Shown: positions 25,050 through 34,568 of the stretch, piece by piece | Layout of the letters: the number at the start of each line of letters is the position of its first letter | Numbering within the stretch: the stretch's first letter is position 1 | From: Stenopsyche tienmushanensis | Taxonomy: Eukaryota > Arthropoda > Insecta > Trichoptera > Stenopsychidae | Length of the DNA: 64,000 nt | NCBI GenBank assembly: GCA_008973525.1 | Contig: WACJ01000042.1 | Coordinates: 372,001 to 436,000, forward strand | Direction of reading: 5' to 3' | Position numbers and translations under genes: made by a program | Notes under the pieces: generated by a model | Told to the model about the DNA's origin: nothing | Database searches by the model: none | The model's input: only the letters and a program-made list of their open reading frames with translations

Positions 25050-25570
25050 GATCATGCTGCAAAAAGCCCTAAAAGAGAACGGAGTGGCCACAAGGTTTGT
25101 CCAATGTCCAATCGGTCCGCTTTTCAGACCGCTAATATGACGAATGAGCGCCTCGCGATCGGATGCTATACTTAAATATGCCTAAAGAACGATTACAAAC
25201 TCTCAATATGAAATTATCTGAAGAAGACTGATTGGGTGGGTTGTTTAAATTTTACAATCGGTCGAAAATATTGCTGCCTGAAAAGAAAAGAGGGATTAGA
25301 CTACTTAGTTTATATTATTAAAAACGGACAGAGTCAATCAGTGTTGATTCATGTAATGTAGAATGGTCAAATAAAATAAAAACCATGTGCAACTCTCGAC
25401 CGAGTCGGTATTCTGCGTTTTGCGTCCCAAGTCCAGTTGTGCCTGTGGTGGGAGCCTGCTTTTCCCTACCCTTGTTACGGCCCTGCCTTCGTTTACAACA
25501 TGGAACCCTCCACTGACCAGAGCTGTTTATTGATTCCGCTATTCGGGGCCATGCTAGCCCGCACAACAAA
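25050..25570 (+). repeat. Dispersed repeat family A, long copy
   Basis: It runs from AAAAAGCCCTAAAAGAGAAC and GGAGTGGCCACAAGG through the family core (CCGCTTTTCAGACCGC, TTTTACAATCGGTCGAAAAT) to a tail with CGGACAGAGTCAATCAG and CATGTGCAACTCTCGACCG, then TTGTTACGGCCCTG. The same order is seen at 41200-41640 and, inverted, at 27940-28380. The element is therefore about 450-500 bp. It is non-coding, and its ends and target duplication are not resolved. Confidence 0.85.
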
Positions 25571-25619
25571 AATGCACGCTAGAGCGCAAAACCGAATATT
25601 TTATGGTATACGAATATAA

Positions 25620-25905
25620 ATTTTTGTGGGTAGGGGAGTGTGCAAGCCCACTAAGTCTATTGGCCGCTGGGGGAGGGAGCAGAGGGCTCCACGATCCTAT
25701 CGAGGTCATTGAAGGCTCCAGGAATGCATTTTTCCCCAAATTTATTGCCCTAAAGTTGAAGGTAATGGCCACAAGATTTCTGTATCCAACCGGTCCAAAC
25801 TTTAGACCGCTGACACATCGAAATACCGCCTCACGATCCGACGCCACGCCCAGACATGTCCATAGATCTCCGCATGGGCACTCCGAGAATTGTTCATTTA
25901 CAACG
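25620..25905 (+). repeat. hAT-related repeat, partial copy
   Basis: The sequence GGGGGAGGGAGCAGAGGGCTCC, then TTTTTCCCCAAATTTATTGC, then ACAAGATTTCTGTATCCAAC and CGGTCC parallels 44800-44945, inside the inverted-end element at 44582-44994. Its right half also resembles the family A core, which suggests that the two families share a segment. Confidence 0.65.
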
Positions 25906-25929
25906 GTAAGACGAGCATCGTAATAATCG

Positions 25930-26290
25930 ACCAAATGAAGTGACCGCACCAGAAATGATGTGAATAAAATCCGCAAAATGATATTGGATGACCGTCGACT
26001 GTAAGTGCGCGAGCCAGCAGACATAGAATCGCATATCGACTAAAAATTTGGACATGAAAAAGCTGTGCGCAAGACGGGTGCCGCGTTTGCTCACAATAAA
26101 ACACAAACAGCGTCGTGATGATGTTTCGATCGATGAGTGTTTGGCAATGTTTCACAGCAATAAAGTCGAATTTTCGAGAAAACATGGGTCCATCACTTTA
26201 CACCTGAGACAGAGGAACCGTCAAATCAGTGGACTTAAAGGGGAGAATCTGAGAGAGTTTGAGTTGAAACAACTCGACGGTTCTCACTAG
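25930..26290 (+). pseudogene. Decayed mariner transposase fragment (linker and start of catalytic domain)
   Basis: Read across frames, it gives KIRKMILDDRRL, then MKKLCARRVPRLLTIKHKQR and CLAMFHSNKVEF, then TWVHHFTPETEEPSNQW. This is the order found in mariner transposases (DDRRLTVRE; MKKLCARWVPRLLT; the DETWIHHYTPE block). The first catalytic Asp is lost. At least two frameshifts and several stops separate the pieces. Confidence 0.85.
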
Positions 26291-27935
26291 AAAAAGTGCA
26301 TCGAGCTGAAAGAAGACTTGAGAAATCTACTTTTTTTGTTGGGTTTTCTTTGTTAGGTCGATCGGGACTATTCAGTGCCGACATCTAGACACCGCATTTA
26401 TATCATATATCCCGAGATAATCCCGTCAGATACATTCAACTCGTTCAATGGGTTCGATCTCACATACACATGAGGATAAGATTAAAAAATGTATCGTTGA
26501 CATTATTGGTGCATATGTGATGCATTTTCTGGATCATTGCATCGTATGCAGGTCGATAGATCGGTCGCAGGCTATTAGGTTTCCATTCAGCAAAATACTC
26601 GTAAGCGTTTTTCTTTGTCTTTACTAGCATATTTTACTTCATATTTTGCACAATTTGAGCTTGAAATCACTATGTAAATTTTTTCGAAATTAAAATTCGA
26701 CACAATTCTCGTGAAATTAACGAGTGCCTAGCGAGACAATAAGGGGAATTCCAGGCTTCTTTGCTGTCTTGAGTCAATGCAGCTTTTTCAACACAGTTGT
26801 CAAAATGCCAATAGTCAAATATGATTAAAAGTGCATGCCATCGGTTTGATTCATCCATCAAATGCAATAATTAATATTAATATACAAGCACCGATTAAAT
26901 CATCAAAAATTTATATATGCATGTGCCCTTTAGTCATCAAATTGGCATCTTTGTGATTCACTTTGTGAACATGCATTCTTTCATATCTGCGTCATATGAG
27001 CGTTAACCTTTGATGCTTCCAAACAGACATATAAATTTTGATCGACATATGGACGTCATTTGCGGCTTATCTTCCCAGTCCTCGATTTGCTGGATTAATC
27101 CAAAAAAGCGAGAATAGATGCAAGCGAAAGTGATCGTCTTTTTGGTCTTTTGATCATTACTTTTATAGCACATCGGCTATTTTAACACATTACATAAGGG
27201 AAACGTGTCTTTCGGTTAATGCCGGCTAAAATTATTTGGCTCATGGGAATCCCAAAACACAGAGTGATTAAAAACTATATTTAATTTTCGGAAATATTGC
27301 TGTTTCCATGAATGTATAAATTTCATTTGGATATCAAACATTCGTGTTCGTATTTATAAACATTCATACACCTTAAATTATGAAGCAGAAGAATGCAAAA
27401 AAACATGCGGATCGTTGAAATGCTCTTTAAAAATATGTAGCCATATTCAAATCCCTTCCAAGAAGGTCTTCAGCAAAGCAAAATAGAAAAAAAATCTATT
27501 AGTCAACAAGGTGCTAATAAAACACGTTTTTCTAGTGACAGCTATAAATCTAATTAAATAAATGGGTGTTTCTCGGTAAACTGGGCGACTTGTCTCAGAC
27601 CAATATTGTATGAAAAAATATAAATTATTATATAAATTATTCGTAGTTAATTTTGAAAGATATAGCAGACTCTCGATTATCCGGGCTAATGCTGGGGAGG
27701 AAGAACACAGATAACTGGAAAACACGCATAATCCAAATCATCAAATTTCTACTTGGCTTCGAATATAATATAATATTTACCGACAAATGTATCTTTACTT
27801 GTAATGCCATCCTCATTTTCTTCCTCTTGAGAAACAAAATAAATATCTGCATCATCCATGCATTCGAAACCTGGAACATTTAAATCATGATCCAGCCATT
27901 CTTCGATCCCTATCCATGTTTTCAAAACATTTTAA
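26291..27935. other. AT-rich intergenic DNA with a pogo-like fragment
   Basis: Near 27665 the text GCAGACTCTCGATTATCCGG resembles a Tigger/pogo terminus, and CGCATAATCC follows about 65 bases on. No transposase is seen. Nothing else is recognised. Confidence 0.4.
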
Positions 27936-27939
27936 TTGC

Positions 27940-28380
27940 ACATGGTTTTTATTTTATTTGACCATTCTATTTTTCATGAATCAACACTGATTGACTCTGT
28001 TCGTTTTTTACTCCGAGTTGTCTAGTCCATATTTTCTTCGTCTCCGCTTAAACATTGGGCCGATTCAGCCGGCATAAGCGCGTAATAAAATAAAGACAGC
28101 ATTATATTTTCGACCGATTGTAAAATTTAAACAATCCACCCGATTAGTCTTCTTCGGATAACTTCATTTTGTAATGAGAGTTCGTAATCTTTCTGTAGGC
28201 GTGTTGTATGGCGTTTGATCGCAAGGCGTTTATTCGTCATGTCAGCGATCCGAAAGGCGGACCAGTTGTATCCGCAGACCTTGTGGCAGCCACTCTTTAG
28301 GGCTTTTTGCGGCAATTTCGGGGATAAATGCTGGGATAAATTCTATGATCTGTACAATCATGAAAGCCCCCTACCCATAA
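27940..28380 (-). repeat. Dispersed repeat family A, long inverted copy
   Basis: The reverse complement carries, in order, GGAGTGGC-type sequence, the family core (GACCGATTGTAAAATTTAAA as written) and the tail AACAGAGTCAATCAGTGTTG. It matches 25050-25570 in order and spacing. Confidence 0.82.
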
Positions 28381-28847
28381 AAACTGTATATTTATATATT
28401 AAACTAATTTATGTTGCTATCTTAGCTAGTTTTTAGTTACAAAATCTAGTTGGTTTACATCCTGCGCTCAGAGCGCCAGTGGCTACTCGAAGTTGACATC
28501 GACAAACACTCAATTGAAACATCACCACGACGCTGTTATAGTATACGTCTCATAGCCATATAAGAAAAAAAATCAAAAATGAATTAATACTCTTCCATGA
28601 TGCCAACTGATGATATATTGAGTTTTAAAAATAATCCATAAACGTGTGGCAGGCTAGCTAAATAGCTGGCGTCCGTAACGATAATTTTCAATTCTGCATA
28701 ATTTGATCCCTTTCCGGGTAAAATTTCATTAGCTGGCAAAAATATCATGTATACAATCTTACGTCCACACGACACCGAACCAAAATCCGTCATCGCAGAC
28801 CAACGAAAGACAATCGGAGATTATTTTTTTTAGAACAACGCGAGACC

Positions 28848-30470
28848 ATGTGCGACGAAGCCGGCGAATCATTCGGAAATCTACCAGCGAAAAGAGACAA
28901 CCGAGGGAGGAGTTTGAGGAATTTGAGACCCGTAAACTATTACGAGGATCGAAGCGGCCTGGTGTCCGACGGTTCGGTGGCGGATCCTTCCTTTTCACTC
29001 CCGCGACCCAAGAGGAACAGCGACCAGGCGAAGATGAAAAGAAGTCGCAGGAACATTTCGAACGGTATGCTTTAAATTTAAATATATCCTCGTCGGCGCT
29101 GTTTTATCGAAGTCGATAAGTATTGATGAAAATATTGTGATATCGTTCGTTTTTATTGGCGAACGATCGCCCCACGGAGCGCTGAGGCGATCGCGTCGAA
29201 GCGATCCGTCAACCTATCCTCGGAAAGATGGCGAGTCGCGAAAATAATTGTAATCATAGATTGTAATCCAGAACAGTCAAGGGAGAATAACACAATTGAT
29301 CAACGATAAGAACGATGCGAGTATCTTATTGTCAAAACAAACGCCTGTTCTCAAGACAACACGAACGAAAGTTGTCTTATCTTTGTTGAAAGAACTTAAT
29401 AGCTTATGCGATGATAGCGATTTCAATTAATTATTCGTAAATTTTACGATGGTTAAAAGATTCTTTAGAATACGTTTCCGATTTCCTAACATTTATATCG
29501 GTTCGGTTACGGTTTTCGTCCCGGCAAAAATAGTCGTTTTACCGGTTATTCCGTTCCGATTCAAAGCCCTGTTATCTTTTTCATTTCGGTATTGGTTTCG
29601 TTCCTAACATTTATATAGGTTCAGTTTTTATCGGATATCGGTTTCGTTCCAGTTCCAAGCCCCGGTTTAAAATTCGATAATAGACGAGAGATCCAATGTA
29701 ATGCGAGGAGATCCGACGTCATTCTATGAACGTATGCCATCATGGAATAAAGCTAAAAAATATGGCAGTGTGTTGTGTATTATATAATAAAATGAATCGC
29801 CACTGATGTAATAGATGTAATGGCATTTTTCAAGGTTATAATAGGTGTTATGTTAATTTTTGTTTTGTTTTTTGGGATAGTTTCCGGAGTGCGAGTCGAC
29901 GAGGCGGGCAAAGCGAGCGATACAGTCGAGGCGGACAAGGCGGATGCGACCCCGGAGGAACCGGCGGCTCCGCCCCCGAAGCCTCCGACCGTCGGCGACG
30001 ACATCGCCAGCCTGTCTCGGCTCTTCCCGAATTTCTTCTCCGCCGACGACGGCAGCGTCCTGATGCACAAGATCGAGAACGCGTGCTTGAATCTTCGCGC
30101 CTCGGAGACGGTGCGCATCGTCGACTCGCTCGTCGAGTGCCTGTTCATGAACATCCTGGAGAAGTATTTCAAAAAGACGTTCGTGAAGATCTTCGAGATG
30201 CTCGATTCGGACACGGGCTTCGGCGGGATGATCGCCGCGAACCGCAGGGAGCGGCGCAAGGAGTCCTTCGCCCTGCTCAGGAAGATCTGCACGGAGAGGC
30301 TGCTCGAGTGTCCGCACTGCCTGCGGGCGCGAGTCGACGCCTTCGTCTTCGATCTGGCGCTGCCCGACCGCGTCTTCGTCAAGAGGCGCGGCAGGAGCCT
30401 CTGCACGCAGATCCTCGACGACGTCCGAGACTTGGCTCGCTTGCCGTTCTTCTCCGGGGAGAGCGTCTAG
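28848..30470 (+). CDS. Probable type II membrane or secreted protein, unknown family
   Basis: Exon 28848-29064 starts MCDEAGESFGNLPAKRDN and ends RSRRNISN plus one base at a good donor (gtatgc). The acceptor at 29814 (taatag/AT) continues in frame into 29815-30470, giving about 290 residues. A basic cytosolic head is followed by a membrane segment (VIIGVMLIFVLFFGIVSG), then an acidic Ala/Pro-rich stalk (PEEPAAPPPKPP) and a helical, Cys-containing C-terminal domain (CLNLRA, VECLFM, CTERLLECPHC, LCTQIL). Alternatively, ATG 29820 starts a separate secreted protein whose hydrophobic stretch is a signal peptide, with 28848-29064 belonging to another transcript. The second exon is very GC-rich, like the next gene. 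I recognise no family. The function is unknown. Confidence 0.6.
29065..29814. other. Likely intron of the preceding gene
   Basis: AT-rich DNA between a good donor and an in-frame acceptor. It contains CGGTTCGGTTACGG- and GGTTCGGTTTTT-like degenerate repeats near 29500-29660 (phrases such as ATTTATATCGGTTCGGTT and ATTTATATAGGTTCAGTT). No coding sequence is seen. Confidence 0.45.
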
Positions 30471-30750
30471 CTTCCGGATGAGTCACGCGGCCCTATATGA
30501 GATCCCCTTTTGTGCCGCCATTTCCGACTGTTTTAAATCTCCTCCCTCCGATTGCTCAGGCTCAAATGTGCGACGTCTATGTCCATCCCAGCGTAGACGA
30601 GGTCTTCTATCTAATATGGTAAGAGGGATTTTAGTTTAAATATTAAAACTTTCGATTTGTGCGTGAAAATATTCGGCCGTCTCGAAAAGGAGTCGGCGGA
30701 GGTTGGCGGCAGTGGGCGAGGAGACGTCAGTGTCAAAACAGCGTGTCGAC

Positions 30751-30765
30751 ATGCGAGCCGAGTAG
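30751..30765 (+). promoter_or_regulatory. Short upstream open reading frame before the LAP gene
   Basis: ATGCGAGCCGAGTAG encodes four residues and ends eight bases before the main ATG at 30774. If it lies in the transcript, ribosomes would have to reinitiate or scan past it, which could damp translation of the LAP protein. Confidence 0.5.
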
Positions 30766-30773
30766 CGAGTGCG

Positions 30774-32675
30774 ATGCGACTGTGCTGCGTGCGCGGCGAG
30801 GCCGAGGCGCCGTGCGAGCTCGAGCTGTCGCGCTGCGGCCTGCGCGAGCTGCCCCCGTGCGTGGCTCTGGCGGGGCGCACGCTCGAGAGGCTGCGCGCGT
30901 CCGGGAACCGCATCGCGCACCTGCCGCGGCAGCTCTTCATCTGTCGCGAGCTGCGCCTGCTCGACCTCGCCGACAACGATATCTCGGAGCTGCCGGCGGC
31001 CGTGTCTTCGCTGCTCAACCTGCGCCACCTGGACCTGTCGAGGAACGCGATCGCCTCGCTACCGGACGAGCTGAGGTGCCTGCGGCAGCTGCGCCACCTC
31101 GACCTGAGCGCGAACCCGCTCGAGAGACTGCCGGACCCGATCACGAGCCTCATCTTCCTGCGCGAGCTGTTCCTCAACGACGTCGGGCTGGACTTCCTGC
31201 CGGCGAACTTCGGCCGACTGGCCGAGCTGCGCGCGCTCGAGCTCAGGGACAACTACCTCGCGACGCTGCCCAAGTCGCTGTCGCGCTCCGCGGACCTGGA
31301 GCGTCTCGACGTCGGCCAGAACGAGCTCTCCGAGCTGCCGGAGGTCGTCGGCAGGTTCGTCCGCCTCCGCGAGCTCTGGGCGGACTGCAACGGCCTGTCG
31401 GAGCTGCCGAGGGAGATCGGCGGGCTGGTGGACCTCGTCCACCTCGAGGCGAGCGACAACCTCATAACGGAGCTGCCCGCCGAGATCGGCGGCTGCTCGT
31501 CGCTCGTCGACCTGAGCCTGTCGGCGAACCGTCTCGACCGCCTCCCGGAGACGCTCGGCCGCCTCAACAACCTCGTCTCGCTCAAGCTCGACTCGAACCG
31601 CCTCTCGGAGCTGCCGGCGTCCATCGGCGAGCTCGCCTGCCTCGAGGAGCTCGCGCTCGCGGCCAACTTCCTCTCGGAGCTTCCGCCGTCGGTGGGCCGC
31701 CTGCGTCGTCTGCGCTGCCTCAACGTCGACGAGAACTCGCTCGAGGCCATCCCGCCCGAGATCGGCGGCTGCTCCTCGCTCGCCGTCCTCTCGCTTCGCT
31801 CCAACCGCCTCTCCTCCGTGCCGCCGGAGATCGGCCGCCTGGCCGACCTCAAAGTGCTCAACCTCGTCGACAACTCGCTGACGTGCCTGCCGCGCGCGCT
31901 GCTCGACTGCGGCCGCCTCGTCGCGCTCTGGCTTTCCGAGAACCAGAGCAAGCCGCTCGTGCCCATGCAGGCGGAGCTCGACCCCGCCACGCGCCGGCAG
32001 GTGCTCACCTGCTTCCTGTTCCCGCAGGCGGCCGCGCCCCCCCCGCCGCCGCGCCCCGACGCCGACGCGCTCGCCCCCGACGAGCCCTACTCTTCGCGCG
32101 CCCCGCGCTCGCGCCACATCAGCTTCGTCGACGCGAAGGCGGCGGCGAGGGCCGCCGGGGGCCCCGGTCGCCTCAGACGCGCACCGACGCCGTACCCGAA
32201 GGAACTGCGGGCGCTCGCCAAGCACGCGCGCGGCGCCCAGCGGGACGACTCGGTCCGCTCGGAGGCGCCGACCCTCCGCGACCGCTTCGCCGGCGAGCGC
32301 CCCGACTCCGACGAGGGCTTCGTCGCGCGCGACGCTCGCCTCGTCGGTCCCCTCCCGGAGACCCTCGACGGCCTGCGACCGCCCTCGGAGGACGGCCACC
32401 CGCGAGCCCACATCGCCCGGGTCGCCCGGCCGGACCCCCGCGTCCGCTGCGACCGTCCCGGCTGCGACGGCAACGGCGACACGGCGAGCGCTCAGATCTA
32501 CGGCGACGTCTCGCCGTATGCCACCCGCGAGGCCTTTCTCAACGCGAACCGCTTTGGGGACCCTTACGAGTTCGGATTACCTCCGGGCGTCTCGCCGGCG
32601 AAGCCAAATCCGCCTCCGTATCATATAGCCGCCGCATATTCTAAGCAAGCTCAATTTTTCAACGCGAATGATTGA
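30774..32675 (+). CDS. Lap1-like: LAP-family leucine-rich-repeat scaffold protein (Lap1/Erbin/Densin type), intronless, no PDZ
   Basis: This is a 633-residue uninterrupted frame. LAP proteins are scaffolds at cell junctions and synapses. The start (MRLCCVRGE) matches the CRC-RGEEE start of Erbin and Densin. About 16-17 repeats of L..LDLS.N.L..LP type span roughly residues 20-420, including the family-specific FLPANFGRL and ELWADCN. They are capped by WLSENQSKPLVPMQ and VLTCFLFPQ, the conserved LAP end. The rest is a Pro/Ala/Arg-rich tail ending PPYHIAAAYSKQAQFF, a motif I associate with the LAP C-terminal region. Most family members then carry a PDZ domain; here a stop follows after four residues. 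The gene is very GC-rich at third positions and lacks introns, unlike other genes here. A retrocopy, or PDZ exons spliced in from elsewhere, are both possible. Confidence 0.92.
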   Translation: MRLCCVRGEAEAPCELELSRCGLRELPPCVALAGRTLERLRASGNRIAHLPRQLFICRELRLLDLADNDISELPAAVSSLLNLRHLDLSRNAIASLPDELRCLRQLRHLDLSANPLERLPDPITSLIFLRELFLNDVGLDFLPANFGRLAELRALELRDNYLATLPKSLSRSADLERLDVGQNELSELPEVVGRFVRLRELWADCNGLSELPREIGGLVDLVHLEASDNLITELPAEIGGCSSLVDLSLSANRLDRLPETLGRLNNLVSLKLDSNRLSELPASIGELACLEELALAANFLSELPPSVGRLRRLRCLNVDENSLEAIPPEIGGCSSLAVLSLRSNRLSSVPPEIGRLADLKVLNLVDNSLTCLPRALLDCGRLVALWLSENQSKPLVPMQAELDPATRRQVLTCFLFPQAAAPPPPPRPDADALAPDEPYSSRAPRSRHISFVDAKAAARAAGGPGRLRRAPTPYPKELRALAKHARGAQRDDSVRSEAPTLRDRFAGERPDSDEGFVARDARLVGPLPETLDGLRPPSEDGHPRAHIARVARPDPRVRCDRPGCDGNGDTASAQIYGDVSPYATREAFLNANRFGDPYEFGLPPGVSPAKPNPPPYHIAAAYSKQAQFFNAND

Positions 32676-34193
32676 CCTTTACGATCGGGATGCGAACATA
32701 ATTCGTATCGAGAGTCTTCAATTTTAAATTGCTATGTGCCGAATGCTCGAAACGGTCCTATAGGTTCGTAAGGTTCATACTCTTATATAATATAATTTTA
32801 TTTTGCAGTCACACACATGCAAACATATCGAAGGATGATATTTATACGCTGTGGATATTTAATACAGCTCTGACTGTAAACCGAATGTTATTTTAGCAAT
32901 ACGTTTAGTATGAAAAATATTTCATAGGGATATGTATAGTTAATTTTGAGCGTTTTGAAGCTGAATTTGCACAGACATCTTCAGCATCTTTTAAATAGCT
33001 CCCGTCCCTGCTCTCGAGCAAAACCGAATTGTTCTCGACCTTTGACTTCTCAAAAATAAATATATATATTTATCATTACATACATTTATGTATAAATGTT
33101 TAAAATTCATTCAGGAATTAAATTATTTTTTCCTTCCCACGTAATATAGGTGCCTTTCATTTATTATCCGGCATATGTTAAGTTCTAAAAAACATTTCTA
33201 AACATCTTGCACAGCTATAATTTGTCCCTAGTCATGTTCTCAGATAGGATAGTAGACGAAATACAATATTTTTTAATATGACAATATTTAAATTGTACCA
33301 TTTTACGTAACGTGACAAAATTGATATAACGATTGACATATTAATCTAGAGTTTTTTAATCATCGTTTACGTATCTGTTTATTATCGTTGACACTGTTTT
33401 CTTATATATCGATACGATATCGTTCTTCGCCTTCGGGCAGATGAATGCTTCCGATTCCCTCGCTGAGAGCGATTCAAAATTGTTTGTGCCTTCTGAATTC
33501 CAGCATGCGCGTGATTCGATCCCAAAGGGATACAAAGATTATATGAATACGCCTGTCCCTCAATTTACATTGTCTCGAGCAAAATAATGCAAAATGACAG
33601 ATGTGTAGTATTCTATTATGTTATTCGATTTTAATTTCCGATCCATGCTACTGAATTATGCAGTCGTTTTATTCAACATTTGGTTTTGTGTTCATCATCA
33701 GTATCGTTGATGTGTTCATTGTATGCTCATGTTCAAGCCTGTCGGCTCGAAAAATCAGCCTAAAATTGATGTTGCATTTATAGAACTGATTGTTTAATTA
33801 TAACGCGTTAGTGAAAATGAGGGATCACTTTAAAAACGCCCTCATATATATCTATATATACATATGTGTATAAAATGAACAGATTTTTTTTAATGTTGTT
33901 TTATGATTGTTTATTTAATTTTTAGATTTTTATTTGAGCTTCTATAACAAAACCTTAGATTTTCGCAAATGAAACGGACCCCGTCCGTTTAATATTAATT
34001 GATAATTCGAGTATTAGCAATAGGTTATTTGTACGAGAATAAGTGTAATCTTAATTGAACATATTATCCATGACCGCTGTCGTATTTGGCGATTTTCTTG
34101 TTTATTCGATCCTAGATTGACGGAGCTTTGTACTATTTTTATATTTTAGAAAAAGATTGAAAAAAACGCAAATCGCATTCAGATAAATATGTA
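32676..34193. other. AT-rich DNA downstream of the LAP gene
   Basis: It probably includes the LAP 3' UTR. An AATAAA-like signal occurs in the AAAATAAATATAT tract near 33053. No PDZ-coding frame or other exon is visible. Confidence 0.5.
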
Positions 34194-34568
34194 CAGTCGA
34201 CCCGCGGTATTCCGATAAATATTTAGCCAGCCGGATTATATTGTCATAAACAATCCATTTTTCATCCCCAATTGCAATTTGATGCAAAAAGGGATGAAAT
34301 TTTTGACAACAACGCTTTGCACGTATCTCAACGCTCTCCATTGTTTTTTTCAGACGGTTTGTGCGGCATCTAAACGCCCATTCGATTTATTTCCTGAAAA
34401 TACCACACGTACGAAGCTTCCTCCGTTTCAGGATGTTCAGCTTTTTTGAGATTCTGGACCACAATCAGTGGCGGAGATGATCTTTTGATTGTTCTTGCAG
34501 TATTTTTATATCATAAATTCGTCCTATGCTGTATTCATTTGGCATTTCGGATTACCGCGGATCGACTG
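34194..34568. mobile_element. Tc1/mariner-superfamily element with 21-bp inverted ends
   Basis: The left end is CAGTCGACCCGCGGTATTCCG and the right end, complemented, is CAGTCGATCCGCGGTAATCCG. TA flanks both (34192-34193 and 34569-34570). On the minus strand the interior still encodes FLHQIAIGDEKWIVYDN, which matches the GDEKW-YDN block around a catalytic Asp of mariner-type transposases. Only this fragment remains, so the copy is a deletion derivative. Confidence 0.88.

Noticed and set aside
29780..30406. Minus-strand frames opposite the 29820-30470 coding exon
   Set aside because: Same GC effect. The plus-strand frame has a membrane segment and sensible Cys spacing, and the minus frames have no recognisable content.
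31059..32411. 450-codon open frame on the minus strand, and a 661-codon frame at 30659-32644 on the plus strand
   Set aside because: Both are shadows of the GC-rich LAP gene, where stop codons are rare in every frame. Their peptides are low-complexity Arg/Ala-rich, and the leucine-rich-repeat frame alone has homology.
33513..33540. Possible tRNA B-box-like text (GATTCGATCCC)
   Set aside because: No acceptor stem, anticodon arm or A box could be folded around it. No tRNA, rRNA or snRNA gene was recognised in the window.
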